The notes under the pieces were generated by a model that saw only the letters and a list, made by a program, of their open reading frames with translations, made no database searches and was not told the DNA's origin. From positions 170,408 through 234,407 of the forward strand of contig NZ_FNOK01000010.1 in NCBI RefSeq assembly GCF_900106995.1: 64,000 bases of DNA. Direction: 5' to 3'. A program made the translations under genes and the position numbers. The DNA comes from Saccharopolyspora shandongensis (GTDB taxonomy: Bacteria > Actinomycetota > Actinomycetes > Mycobacteriales > Pseudonocardiaceae). Positions 7,901 to 16,307 of the stretch are shown one piece after another (position 1 is the first letter of the stretch; every line of letters begins with the position of its first letter).

Positions 7901-10715
7901 CGCCCGGCTCGGGGTGGGCGCCGCCGATCGGAACCACGTGGGCCTCCAGGAACGGCGTGCCCGCCTGCCTGCCCACGGTCACCACGGCGTCGCGCACCGC
8001 GGGGTGGGCGGACAGCCGGGTCTCGATCTCACCGATCTCGATCCGATTGCCGTGGATCTTCACCTGGTGGTCGAGCCGCCCGAGGTACTCCACGGCACCG
8101 TCGTGGCGGCGTCGCCCGAGGTCCCCGGTCCGGTAGAGCCGCGCCGGGGCGGCCGAGAACGGGTCGGGCACGAAGCGCTCGGCGGTCAGCGCCGGTCGGT
8201 TCAGATACCCGGCCGCCACCTGCACGCCGCCGATGTGGATCTCTCCGACCGCGCCGATCGGCACCTGCCGTCCCGCAGGGTCCAGCAGGTGGATGCTGGT
8301 GTTGTCGACCGGGAAGCCGATCGGCACCGCGTCATCCCCGGAGCGGCACGGCCACCAAGTCACGTCCACAGTGGCCTCGGTCGGGCCGTAGAGGTTGTGC
8401 AGCTCGCAGGACAGCTTCCCCAACACCCCCTCGACGAGGTCCAGGGGCAGGGCCTCACCGCTGCAGAACATCCGTCGCAGGCAGCCGCATTCCGCCACCC
8501 CCGGCTCGGCGAGGAAGAGCCGCAGCACGGACGGGACGAAGTGGATCGTGGTGATCCCTTCGGCGCGGATGACCTCGGCGAGGTACGCCACGTCCCGGTG
8601 ACCGCTCGGTTCGGCCAGGACGAGACGTGCGCCGACCGCCATCGGCCAGAAGAATTCCCACACCGACACGTCGAAGCTGGAAGGGGTTTTCTGCAGCACC
8701 CGGTCCTGCGGCGTCAACGAGAAGGTGTCCTGCATCCAGGCGATCCGATTCCGCAGGGCGGCGTGCGTGACCAGCACTCCCTTGGGGAGGCCGGTCGATC
8801 CCGAGGTGTAGATCACGTAGGCGGGGGTGTCGTCGCCCACCGCGGCCGCGACCGGTTCGTCCCGTTCGGTCAGGTCTTCGGGCGGGTCGTCGAGCGCGAC
8901 CACGTGCGCCACCGCGTCGGGAATCCGGGCTCGAAGGTGGGATTGGGTCAGCACGATCGACGGCCGGGCGTCCTCGATCATGAACTCGATCCGCTCGACC
9001 GGGTAGTCCGGGTCGAGCGGGAGGTAGGCGGCGCCGGCCGACAGCGTGCCGAGCAGGGCCACCACGAGCTCGGGCGACCGCTCGACCGCGACGCCGACGA
9101 TCGAGCCCGGTCCGATGCCGCGTTCCCGCAGGAAGTGCGCCAGCCCGTGCACCCTGCGGGCGAGATCGCGGTAGGAGACCGACCGCCCGGCAGCGCGGAG
9201 GGCGATGTCGTCAGGACGTTCCCGGGACCTGGTGTGGAACGCCTCGTGTACCCACGATTCGTCGTCGTGGTCGCGAGCTGTCCCGTTCCACGCGGCTATC
9301 GCGCTCCGCTCCAGTGCCGTGGTCCGCGGGGACTGCGAAAGCGGGCGCGCGGGTTCGGCGATGACGTCCGAGACGAGTTCCTCCAGGTTCCGCAGCATGG
9401 CCTTGGCGGTCGCCCGGTCGAAGAGATCGGTGTTGTACCGCAGGCAGAACCTCAGTCCGTCAGGTCCTTCGGTCGTCATGAGCCGCAGCTCGAACTGCGA
9501 GCCGGAGTCGATCAGCGGCAGCGATCGGAGCGTCAAGCCGCCGACCTCGACCTGCGCGCCGTCGTCTCCGAGGGCGAGCAGAGCCAGTCCGGACGGCGTG
9601 CCTGGCGGGGGCCGCAGGTGGACGTGCATGACCTGGAAGATCGGCGAACGGCTCGCTTCGCGGCGCGGGGCGACACGTTCGACGACACGGGAGAACGGAA
9701 CGAGGCGGCCGTGCAACGCGTCGTCGGCGGCCTGCTTTCCCCGAGCCAGTACTTCCGCGAACGTGGGGTCGCCAGTGAGGTCGAGATCGATCGCCACCGG
9801 GTTGACGAAGCAGCCCACCAGTGGCGCGAACTCGGCGCGGTCGTGGCAAGTTGCCGGAACACCGACCACGATCCGGTCCTGCCCCGTGCAGCGGTGCAGG
9901 AGCAGCTGGAACGCCGTGGTCAGGAAGACGTCCGTCGTGACTCCGCGGGCCCCGGCGAAACGGATGACGGCCGAGCTCAGGGAAGCCGGGAGCACGAGGC
10001 GGGCGTCGGCACCGTTCTCGGTCTGCACGGCCGGGCGCGGGTGATCTGGTGGTATTTCCAGCGGCGGCGGCGGTGGAGTGAACTTGTCGGCCCACATTTC
10101 GAGATGCGCGGTGGCCGCCTCGCCCTCCAGCGAGGACCGCTGGTCGGCGACGAAGTCCGCGTAGCGGGCGGTCAGGCCGGGAAGAGCGGGCGGTCGTCCC
10201 TCGCACTCGGCTCGGTAGAGCTCACCGAACTCGGCCAACAGCAGTGCGAGCGACCGGAAATCAGCTACGAGGGCGTGCAACGAGATGAGGACCCAGTGCT
10301 GCCTGGGGTGGAGACTGTGGACCCGGACTCGCAGCAAGGGGTCGGAGGTCGGGTCGAACCGCCGGTCGGCCTCGGCATGGAGCGCTTCGCGCACCGCTTG
10401 CACGGTCTGCCCGCTCACGTCACGGTGCTCGAAGTCGAGGGCGCGCTCGGGCAGCACCTCCTGGTGCGGAACACCACGCTGGACGCCGAAGCGGGTTCGG
10501 AGGGCTTCGTGCCGCGCAACCAACCGTTCCCAGCAGCGACGGAATGCACCGACGTCGAGCGGCTCGGCGATCTCGACCGCACGGCTCACGTGGTTGGCCC
10601 TGCTGCCGCCCGCTCGCTCGTCGACGAACCACAGCGCCTCCTGGTTGGAGGCCAAGGGGAACTGCATCGAGCCGTCGGGCGCTGCCGGCCCGGAAGCGGA
10701 GCACGGGTCCTTCAT
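4965..10715 (-). CDS. NRPS, C*-A(Ser)-PCP-C-A*, second A domain truncated and degenerate
   Basis: About 1,916 residues from an ATG at 10715. The frame stays open to 10907, but those residues look non-domain. Order: a condensation (C) domain whose HHxxxDG reads HALVADF, so the catalytic second His is Ala; an adenylation (A) domain with intact YTSGSTGLPKG; a PCP (FFALGGNSM); a second C domain with HPLIDRW; and a second A domain. I read the first A code as DVWHFSLVDK, a classical Ser code. The second A domain is damaged: A3 reads YPPGALHGVE, A5 CGLAE, A7 YRTGN instead of YRTGD, and the protein stops at A8. The C-terminal subdomain, A10 Lys and any carrier are therefore missing. The stop abuts the terminator. 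It may only load Ser onto its carrier, or be decaying. No ATAG-type repeat site was found upstream. Confidence 0.9.
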   Translation of the reverse strand: MKDPCSASGPAAPDGSMQFPLASNQEALWFVDERAGGSRANHVSRAVEIAEPLDVGAFRRCWERLVARHEALRTRFGVQRGVPHQEVLPERALDFEHRDVSGQTVQAVREALHAEADRRFDPTSDPLLRVRVHSLHPRQHWVLISLHALVADFRSLALLLAEFGELYRAECEGRPPALPGLTARYADFVADQRSSLEGEAATAHLEMWADKFTPPPPPLEIPPDHPRPAVQTENGADARLVLPASLSSAVIRFAGARGVTTDVFLTTAFQLLLHRCTGQDRIVVGVPATCHDRAEFAPLVGCFVNPVAIDLDLTGDPTFAEVLARGKQAADDALHGRLVPFSRVVERVAPRREASRSPIFQVMHVHLRPPPGTPSGLALLALGDDGAQVEVGGLTLRSLPLIDSGSQFELRLMTTEGPDGLRFCLRYNTDLFDRATAKAMLRNLEELVSDVIAEPARPLSQSPRTTALERSAIAAWNGTARDHDDESWVHEAFHTRSRERPDDIALRAAGRSVSYRDLARRVHGLAHFLRERGIGPGSIVGVAVERSPELVVALLGTLSAGAAYLPLDPDYPVERIEFMIEDARPSIVLTQSHLRARIPDAVAHVVALDDPPEDLTERDEPVAAAVGDDTPAYVIYTSGSTGLPKGVLVTHAALRNRIAWMQDTFSLTPQDRVLQKTPSSFDVSVWEFFWPMAVGARLVLAEPSGHRDVAYLAEVIRAEGITTIHFVPSVLRLFLAEPGVAECGCLRRMFCSGEALPLDLVEGVLGKLSCELHNLYGPTEATVDVTWWPCRSGDDAVPIGFPVDNTSIHLLDPAGRQVPIGAVGEIHIGGVQVAAGYLNRPALTAERFVPDPFSAAPARLYRTGDLGRRRHDGAVEYLGRLDHQVKIHGNRIEIGEIETRLSAHPAVRDAVVTVGRQAGTPFLEAHVVPIGGAHPEPGELISHLRRRLPAFMIPSRVRLLQQLPLTPSGKADRVALAAAAAGSGSGDGVRRSPRTPAERTLVRIAAEVLAIPEADVDDNFFALGGNSMAALRLRAVLQEAGLDVSVLDVLRSPTFEALARASRPVADRPIRTAPFSLLAPADRENLPDGLEDAYPLAGAQAELLDHDPAGADRKRCAAAFHFGGEFSEPAMREALDALGERHPLLRMSLVTTGFSEPLQFVHRTASVPLRTHDLASVAPESQVDDRSRFQADVRVEPGSFHLVLSHPLIDRWSMGLLIAELMSDYEALRAGERPARRGPLPLGYGDFVRAEREAARSPEEQRFWRGYLADHEPRALPRWPSRQDERPTRHLRTEVPVPAAILDGLVRLARAAGTPLRTVLLAAHLKVVGMLGGRTDAMTGVATTGRPEHVGGDQIAAWFRNIVPLRVELTGRSWVDLARRVFEAEQEIVPHRRYPFAEIVRARGGTAPFETAFDYVDFGVHEALGGLADVELLDCQHTADPIDLPLTANFHLDTGTSELTCFLDADDGVLDPKQVKLIAAYYSRALAAMATAPDSTTAVDLRPDEERAVIDVRNATEREWPATWSVGVHRRVAEHAHRAPTAVAVRCAGLDLSYGELDARAAGLAWQLRSNGVAPGDVVAVSVAHSTDLPAVVLGVHRAGAACLPLDRSALVGQLRHALVDSGASVIVTDQAATELRDCGAAVIDPRNVPEAGAPTALPPPADPDSLAYLIYPPGALHGVEITHRAVDNALHALRERLSWQDEDEVLLAVTTPVTGRAELELFLPLVTGARLDLATGAEADDPTALAELLTSTGATTMHADPRTWRMLVDGGWPGDPALRIVCSGDVLTADLRARLRGLGRVVWNVCGLAETAIWSTAARVESAAGPSLGSPLANTTCHVVGPDHLPVPVGVPGELLIGGRGLARGYRNRPDLTARSFVPAPGAVADRLYRTGNLVRLRPDGELEFLGHRNGRAEN

Positions 10716-11126
10716 CGAATCGCCGTCACCGCAGACCGCGGACTTAGGCCGGGATCGACATCGCCACGCACGGAAATCGACAAGGCACGACCCTTCCCAA
10801 TGCATCGTTGAATGCCCGATCTCCGATCGGGACATCCTGTGTGGAGTGTGCCACTCGACTGGAAGAGCTGATACCTCCGTGTGGGCCAATGCCGCCATCT
10901 GTTCCACTCCCAGGGACCGGAATGGAGATCACCGGCAATCCGCGATGTATTCCCGCACTTTCTCGGAGCGGTCGAGCCCGAACAAGCGCTCCAACGCGCC
11001 GGTCTTCGGCGGCTTCGTATCGATCTCCGCAACGCTGAAGGGGCATGGGCGCAGAGGAAGACTCCGCAGAACGCTGATCTGGAACCGGCGGCACCTGCTC
11101 CATGCCTTGCGCGAGTTCGAACAGTT
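10716..11126. other. Non-coding gap between two minus-strand genes
   Basis: A 411-bp stretch between the BBE-type oxidase and the NRPS, both on the minus strand. Frames are open across it but none has codon use or motifs of a real protein. It should hold the promoter of the NRPS. I found no clear hairpin and no 11-bp ATAG repeat on either strand. Confidence 0.5.
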
Positions 11127-12554
11127 CTACAACGTGGCCACCGACTTCGGGAATGCGAGCACCTGGTCGGGGTCGTAGGTCGCCGCGACGGAGCGGAGCC
11201 GGGGCAGATGGGTTCCGTAGTAGTCGTCGGTCGGTCGCGCCGGGTCGATGTAGTTCACGTACGCGCCGGTGCCCAGGACGTCGCTGAGCTGGTCGTGGAC
11301 CTGCCGCACTCGCGAGGTTGCCGGTTCGCTCTGCCCGGGCTTCGTGCCTGCGTAGATCTGGGCGGTGGCCAGCGCGTCCCGGTGCGGGAACGCGGTTTTG
11401 TCCGAAGCGATTTCGGACACCGCCCCGCCGAGTCCGTCGAAGATCACGTCGAGACCTGCCGGGGACGTGAGGGGACGCTCCACGCTCGCGGGGTCGGCAC
11501 GGTGTCGCAGGATGAGCGAGGAAGCGGCGAAAGCCTGCTTGGAACTGCTGCCTGCGAAGAACTGCATGGCGCCCAGGAAGTCCTTGGGCAGGACCGTGCG
11601 CGCGTCGGATCGGACTCCGGCGCGGCGTTCCAGGTCGTCGAGGAGCGGGTCGAGCTGTTCTGGCCGGCCGACGAAGCATCCGGCCGATCGTGCCCTCGGC
11701 GGCGTCCCCGCCGAGATTATGCAGTTGGCCCACAACTCGCGGGGCGAGCTGGGAAGCCAGTCCTGCCACGCACCGAAGACGGCGGCGGCTGATCCGGCGG
11801 GGAATCGCAGCGAGAACACCGTCAGCTCCGGGGCGGGTGCGGTGGTCAGCTGCAGCGAGGTCACGATGCCGAAGTTGCCGCCTCCTCCGCCGCGCAACGC
11901 CCAGAACAGTTCGGGTTCGGAGTCGGCGGAGGCCGTGACCATGCGTCCGTCACCGGTCACGACCTGCGCCGACACCAACTGGTCGCAGGTCAATCCGTAT
12001 TGGCGGGTCAGCGGTCCGATACCACCGCCCAGCGTGAGCCCGCCGATGCCCACCGATGGGCATGAACCCGCGGGCAGGCACCGCCCTGCCCGCGCCAGCG
12101 CGGCATAGACATCTCCGAGCCGCGCTCCCGGCCCGATCGATGCGGTGCCGTCCGCATGGACCTCGATCCCGTTCAGGCCGTCGAGGGCGATGACCAGGCC
12201 GTCCTGCGGGGTCGAGTAGGCCGCGTAGCTGTGTCCGCCGCTGCGTGCTGCGACCGGCATCCGCGTGGTCTGCGCGAACTCCAGGCATGCTCGCACCTCG
12301 TCCGGCGTGCGTACGTGCGCGAGGGCGGCCGGCCTGCGATCGTCGTAGACGAGATTGAACGGCAGCCGGTCCGCCTCGTAGCGCGCATCCGGAGGGAGCA
12401 CCAGCCGATCTCCGAGGAGTGCGGAAAGGGGCCGCCAGTTGGGCCCGCTGGGAGCGGGATCTGCGTGCGCCGGGCCGATTCTCGGTTGGAAGGCGGCAGT
12501 GGCAGCGGCTGCGAGAATCCCCAGCATCGTGCGCCGTCCGACAGTGTTGGCCAC
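11127..12554 (-). CDS. Tat-exported BBE-type FAD-linked oxidase
   Basis: A 475-residue flavoprotein of the berberine-bridge-enzyme/6-hydroxynicotine-oxidase family. The start is a GTG at 12554 behind a GGGGGA ribosome site. The open frame upstream of it adds only non-homologous residues. The N-terminus is a twin-arginine signal (GRRTMLGILAAAATAAF) ending near AHAD, so the folded holoenzyme is probably exported. The FAD domain shows RSGGHSYAAYS, in which His is the expected 8-alpha-histidyl attachment. AGSCPSVGIGG follows, in which Cys is the expected second, 6-S-cysteinyl attachment. GGGGGNFGIVTS is another conserved flavin-binding segment. The C-terminal YDPDQVLAFPKS matches the family's usual ending (YDPxxxF). 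Members oxidise alcohols, amines or sugars, and the substrate here is unknown. It is co-oriented with the degenerate NRPS but separated by 411 bp. Confidence 0.88.
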   Translation of the reverse strand: MANTVGRRTMLGILAAAATAAFQPRIGPAHADPAPSGPNWRPLSALLGDRLVLPPDARYEADRLPFNLVYDDRRPAALAHVRTPDEVRACLEFAQTTRMPVAARSGGHSYAAYSTPQDGLVIALDGLNGIEVHADGTASIGPGARLGDVYAALARAGRCLPAGSCPSVGIGGLTLGGGIGPLTRQYGLTCDQLVSAQVVTGDGRMVTASADSEPELFWALRGGGGGNFGIVTSLQLTTAPAPELTVFSLRFPAGSAAAVFGAWQDWLPSSPRELWANCIISAGTPPRARSAGCFVGRPEQLDPLLDDLERRAGVRSDARTVLPKDFLGAMQFFAGSSSKQAFAASSLILRHRADPASVERPLTSPAGLDVIFDGLGGAVSEIASDKTAFPHRDALATAQIYAGTKPGQSEPATSRVRQVHDQLSDVLGTGAYVNYIDPARPTDDYYGTHLPRLRSVAATYDPDQVLAFPKSVATL

Positions 12555-12619
12555 GTGATGTCCCCCTGGCTTCGTTCTTCGTTTTCCTATTTGGACGTTG
12601 GAGCAGTGGAGCGGTTGGC

Positions 12620-12685
12620 CCGGCATGCGGTGATGCCGGTCACGGCAAAGTCCTGCTCTGGCCCGCCCCTGTCTGGGCAGGGCCA
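12620..12685 (-). terminator. Tandem hairpins after the LCP gene
   Basis: Two hairpins follow the LCP stop on the minus strand. One is a 10-bp stem with a single bulge at 12659-12685 (loop 12669-12674). The other is a perfect 7-bp stem at 12620-12639 (loop 12627-12632). They would end the LCP transcript before the oxidase promoter. Confidence 0.6.
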
Positions 12686-12705
12686 TTGAGGACCGGACGT
12701 CGTCC

Positions 12706-13746
12706 CTAGCCGGGTCCGTCCAGCGCCGTGGTGGGCTGGTCGGTGCGGAGCTGGAGCCACAGTTGGTCCGCTCTGGGCTGAGCAGGGACCACGCGGTTGG
12801 GGTCGGCCGAGCTGGGGGCGTGCGGCATGGTCAGAAAGGTGACCTCCTGCGCGGACAGGTCGTGTAGACGTGTCCCGAGGTTCAGAATTGCGTCCAATGA
12901 GGACAGGCCGCTGTCGACCGTGACCGCGGAGCCCGCGGTGCGCAGAATTCGTTGAAGTTGCACGGGATCGAACAGCAGTTGTTCGGCATCCAGCTTGTGC
13001 CAGAGCGCGGTGAGGAACTGGTGTTGCAGGCCGATCCTGGCGAGGTCGCTACCGTCGCCGACGCCGTGCCTGGTGCGGTTGAAGGCCAATGCCTGCTCGC
13101 CGTTGAGCAGATGGCTGCCGGCGGCGAGGTGGAGGCCGCTGTACGGATCGTCGATCGGTTCCGGCAGCGTGACCTCGATACCACCGATCGCGTCGACGAG
13201 CCTGGCGAATCCGACGAAGTCGACCTGGACGACGTGGTCGATCCGCAGGTCGGTGAGCTTCTCGACGGTCGTCACCACGCAGGTCACCCCGCCGACTCCG
13301 AGCGCCATGTTGATCGTGGCCTGCCTGGCCGCCGGCGTCCATCGCCCATCGCGCAACGGACACGGCGGCCGGGGTGCCAGGGTGTCGCGGGGGATTGAGA
13401 CGACGGTGGCGCTTCGGCGGTCGGCGGAGAGGTGGACCACCATCATCGTGTCCGACCTCGCCCCGGCGATCTGCTGGTCGCCGGCGGCATCGTAGGCGGC
13501 GTTGTCGCCGGACCGGGTGTCCGAACCGATCAGCAGGATGTTCAGCGGTGTTCGGCCCGTACTGTCGGGCGCCGCGCTCGGGCGATCGTCCCCCAGCGCT
13601 TCGAAGACGTCCACGGACTTGTACGGCAGGTGGGAAGAGAGCAGGCCGTAGGCGGCGGCACCGATCGCCCCGACGCACACGAGCGCGATGGTGATGCGGC
13701 GAGCCCGGCGCCGGGTGGTCCGGGGTGGCGGCGATGCGGCTGGCAT
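12706..13746 (-). CDS. LytR-CpsA-Psr (LCP) family cell-wall ligase
   Basis: A 346-residue type II membrane protein. It has an Arg-rich cytoplasmic N-terminus (RTTRRRARR), one transmembrane helix at about residues 18-38, and an extracytoplasmic LCP domain. Family motifs are ILLIGSDTR, GARSDTMMVVHL, VVSIPRDTL, IDHVVQVDFVGFARLVDAIGG and ALAFNRTRHG, which include the Asp and Arg residues that bind pyrophosphate and metal. LCP enzymes move lipid-linked glycopolymers onto peptidoglycan in the periplasmic space. It is divergent from the acyltransferase gene at 14.1 kb, and an inverted repeat (13868-13894) lies between them. It is unlikely to be part of peptide biosynthesis. Start chosen at the first ATG; no strong ribosome site is visible. 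Confidence 0.92.
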   Translation of the reverse strand: MPAASPPPRTTRRRARRITIALVCVGAIGAAAYGLLSSHLPYKSVDVFEALGDDRPSAAPDSTGRTPLNILLIGSDTRSGDNAAYDAAGDQQIAGARSDTMMVVHLSADRRSATVVSIPRDTLAPRPPCPLRDGRWTPAARQATINMALGVGGVTCVVTTVEKLTDLRIDHVVQVDFVGFARLVDAIGGIEVTLPEPIDDPYSGLHLAAGSHLLNGEQALAFNRTRHGVGDGSDLARIGLQHQFLTALWHKLDAEQLLFDPVQLQRILRTAGSAVTVDSGLSSLDAILNLGTRLHDLSAQEVTFLTMPHAPSSADPNRVVPAQPRADQLWLQLRTDQPTTALDGPG

Positions 13747-14148
13747 GGCATCGAGTTTGGCGGGACGATGTCATGCCCATGCGCGGGAAATGTCTTGGAT
13801 CTGTAACAGGTCCGGATGGTTCCACGACGTGGCGCATCGCTTGTTCCGACGGCGATGGGTACCAGAAGTCACAGCCTCAGCAGCGGTCTGTGACATGACC
13901 ATGACATCGCCATTGAACGATGCGCACATCCCTTGCGCACCATGAAGGACAGACGTGCAGGGTTCGCATCCGTCCACATGTCGGGAGCTCGCGGGACTGA
14001 TGCCTGAGCGGTTCCGCTGACGACCGGGAAACGCGCCGGACGCTTTCGAATGGCCTTCGCGTACATGGCCGCCAATTCGACGTGCGGGCTTGGTCGTGCT
14101 CGTGCCGCCGGTCTAGCTGCGACCACCGCTGTAGCAAGGGGTAATCAG
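13747..14148. promoter_or_regulatory. Divergent intergenic region with an inverted repeat
   Basis: 402 bp between the LCP gene (minus) and the acyltransferase gene (plus), so it must carry both promoters. It contains GTCACAG at 13868-13874 and CTGTGAC at 13888-13894, a 7-bp inverted repeat with 13 bp between the arms, followed by two CATGAC units. The GTCAC core recurs ahead of the response-regulator gene (16190-16205), so this may be a target of that regulator. No protein-coding gene is convincing here. Confidence 0.45.
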
Positions 14149-16185
14149 ATGAACACGAGGCGTCGCATGACGCCGCAGCACGGTTTCGGGGAAGCCGCTC
14201 CTACGGCAGCAACGCCAAGGGGCACCGCCGACACGGCCCCGATGAGACCGGTACCGCTGGGGACGGCTGACACAGTTCCACTTCGCCTGCCGCCGCTTGG
14301 TCGCGAACCTGCTGCGGACCAGACAGTGCGGATGCAGCGGATACCGGCGGAGAACCGGACCGGCGACGCGAAACGGCGGTACGCACGTGGACTCGACGGC
14401 CTGCGGGCGCTCGCGGTCCTGATGGTGCTGGTCTACCACGGGAACGAGGAGTGGTTGCCGGGCGGATTCCTCGGCGTGGATGTGTTCTTCGTCATCAGCG
14501 GGTATCTGATCACGGATCAGCTGTGCGCCAAGTGGCAGCAGAAGGGTGGTCTGGATCTGACGGCTTTCTGGGTACGGCGGGTCCGTCGGCTCGTTCCGGC
14601 GGTGCTGGTGGTCCTAGTGGTTGCTACGGCGGCAGCAACGGTCGTGAAACCCAGTCTGCTGTCCGGTATCGGCGGCGAGTTGCTGGCGGCGGTGACGTTC
14701 ACCAGCAACTGGTGGGGCGTCGTCAGCGGGGCGTCGTACTTCTCCCAGTTCGGGGACCAGTCGCTGCTCCTGCACCTGTGGTCGCTCGCAGTGGAGGAAC
14801 AGTTCTACCTGGTCTGGCCGCTGGTTCTGCTCGTGGTGCTGCGCCTGGTGCGCCGTCGGAGTGCACGCGCCTGCATCGCCTTCGCCATGGCCTGCGCTTC
14901 CGTCATCGCGATGATCGTGCTGCACGATCCGGGAGCTGACGCGTCGCGCGTTTACTACGGGACCGACACGCATGCGTTCGGTCTTCTGCTGGGGGCCACG
15001 TTGGCGATCGCGATGCCATCGCAGTGGTTGGCGGGGCTGAAACGTGCCGGCGCCAGCGTCCTCGGCGTGCTCGGCTTGGCCGGAGCAGCGGCGCTCGCCT
15101 TCATGGCTGCACTGCTGAGCGGGTCGAGCGAGTTCCTGTATTCCGGCGGTTTCGGATTGGTCGCCGTCGTCGCCGGTGCGGTGGTGGCAGCGGCGATCCC
15201 GGCGGCTGGTTGGTTCGGTCGCCTGCTCAGTTGGCAACCTCTCCGGTGGATCGGTTTGCGCTCCTACGGGATCTACCTCTGGCACATGCCCGTGGTCGTG
15301 CTGTTCTCGGCCGGCGGTCTCGCTGTTTCCGATTTCCTGTTCGTGGGTCTGGTCACGGCTGTTTCCCTCGCGGCTGCGGCGGTTTCCTACCGTTGGGTTG
15401 AGCAACCGTTCCGCCGCAACGGTATCCGCGCGACGATCCGTCGACTGGCCGCTCCATCGCGCACGGGCGATACCAGGACAGGGCCGGCCGTCCTCACCGG
15501 TGGCGTGGTGGTGCTGCTTCTGCTCGCAGTCACGGGCATGGTGCTCGCGCCGCCGAAGAACGACCTCCAGTCCCAGATCGCTGCGGGCGAGGATGCGGCT
15601 GGGACCACTCCGCTGAACTCGTCACCCCCGCCCCCGGTCGCTCCGTCGGCGGAGGTGCCCGCCATCCAAGGAACTCAGGTGCCTGCCATCGAAGAACGTC
15701 GTGTGCCGGGTACCGGGGTGACCGCTTTCGGCGACTCCGTCATGGCGGCAGCCGGCACCGCACTGCGGGAAAGGCTGCCGGGCGCGAACTTGGACGTGAA
15801 GATCGGCCGCCAGATGTGGGACCTTCCGGAGCTGATCGCATCCGAACGCGACAGCGGCAGGCTGGGCTCGGTGGTCGTCGTCGGCTTGGGCACCAACGGA
15901 GACTTCAACACGAGCACCCTGGAACGCGTGATCTGGGAAGCCGGACCGCAGCGTGCGGTGGTGTTGATCAACATCAGCGTCCCCAAGGAGTGGCAGGACC
16001 GGGTCAACGCGAAATTGGCGGACGCCGAGGCCAGGTGGCCGAACGTCACCGTGGTCGACTGGCGCACCGCGGTGCAGAACCACCCGGATGTCTTCTGGGA
16101 CGATGACACGCACCCGCGGAACCCGAACGGCACCGACCTCTACGCCGACCTGGTAGTCGAGGCGCTCCCACCCCAGGTCAAATGA
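14149..16185 (+). CDS. Membrane acyltransferase (AT3) with C-terminal SGNH domain
   Basis: A 678-residue OafA/YrhL-type protein. A polar cytoplasmic N-terminus of about 80 residues leads into an acyltransferase-3 domain of about ten membrane helices. That domain holds RYARGLDGLRALAVLMVLVYH, FLGVDVFFVISGYLIT and HLWSLAVEEQFYLVWPL, which contain the catalytic-type His and Arg. After a Pro-rich linker comes an extracytoplasmic SGNH domain with GDSVM, GLGTNGDF and a DDDTHPRNPNG block near the end. Such fusions O-acetylate cell-surface glycans or peptidoglycan at the outer membrane face. ATG 14149 is preceded by AAGGGG. It is followed after 122 bp by the response regulator, so they may share control. 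Transfer of an acyl group to the peptide product is possible but has no support. Confidence 0.9.
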   Translation: MNTRRRMTPQHGFGEAAPTAATPRGTADTAPMRPVPLGTADTVPLRLPPLGREPAADQTVRMQRIPAENRTGDAKRRYARGLDGLRALAVLMVLVYHGNEEWLPGGFLGVDVFFVISGYLITDQLCAKWQQKGGLDLTAFWVRRVRRLVPAVLVVLVVATAAATVVKPSLLSGIGGELLAAVTFTSNWWGVVSGASYFSQFGDQSLLLHLWSLAVEEQFYLVWPLVLLVVLRLVRRRSARACIAFAMACASVIAMIVLHDPGADASRVYYGTDTHAFGLLLGATLAIAMPSQWLAGLKRAGASVLGVLGLAGAAALAFMAALLSGSSEFLYSGGFGLVAVVAGAVVAAAIPAAGWFGRLLSWQPLRWIGLRSYGIYLWHMPVVVLFSAGGLAVSDFLFVGLVTAVSLAAAAVSYRWVEQPFRRNGIRATIRRLAAPSRTGDTRTGPAVLTGGVVVLLLLAVTGMVLAPPKNDLQSQIAAGEDAAGTTPLNSSPPPPVAPSAEVPAIQGTQVPAIEERRVPGTGVTAFGDSVMAAAGTALRERLPGANLDVKIGRQMWDLPELIASERDSGRLGSVVVVGLGTNGDFNTSTLERVIWEAGPQRAVVLINISVPKEWQDRVNAKLADAEARWPNVTVVDWRTAVQNHPDVFWDDDTHPRNPNGTDLYADLVVEALPPQVK

Positions 16186-16189
16186 CCGC

Positions 16190-16205
16190 GTCACCGATTT
16201 GTCAC
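16190..16205 (+). promoter_or_regulatory. Direct repeat of GTCAC, possible response-regulator box
   Basis: GTCACcgatttGTCAC: two identical pentamers whose starts are 11 bp apart, just after the acyltransferase stop and about 118 bp before the response-regulator start. OmpR-family regulators bind tandem half-sites one helical turn apart, and MtrA-type boxes have GTCAC/GTAAC cores. Autoregulation is inferred. Confidence 0.45.
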
Positions 16206-16307
16206 GAATTGTGCACGGGCTTGTGGGGCGGCCATCGGGACGTCCTGGCTGTGCGATGAGGGGTGGTCGGCGTGTTCGAACCAAAAGGCGAAGCCGATAC
16301 TGTTCGG

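Noticed and set aside
7200..10811. A 1,203-codon plus-strand open frame over the minus-strand NRPS
   Set aside because: The minus strand encodes C, A and PCP motifs throughout; the plus frame has none.
10716..10907. N-terminal extension of the minus-strand NRPS up to 10907
   Set aside because: The extra residues match no C-domain start; the ATG at 10715 lies just before recognisable sequence. Kept as an alternative start only.
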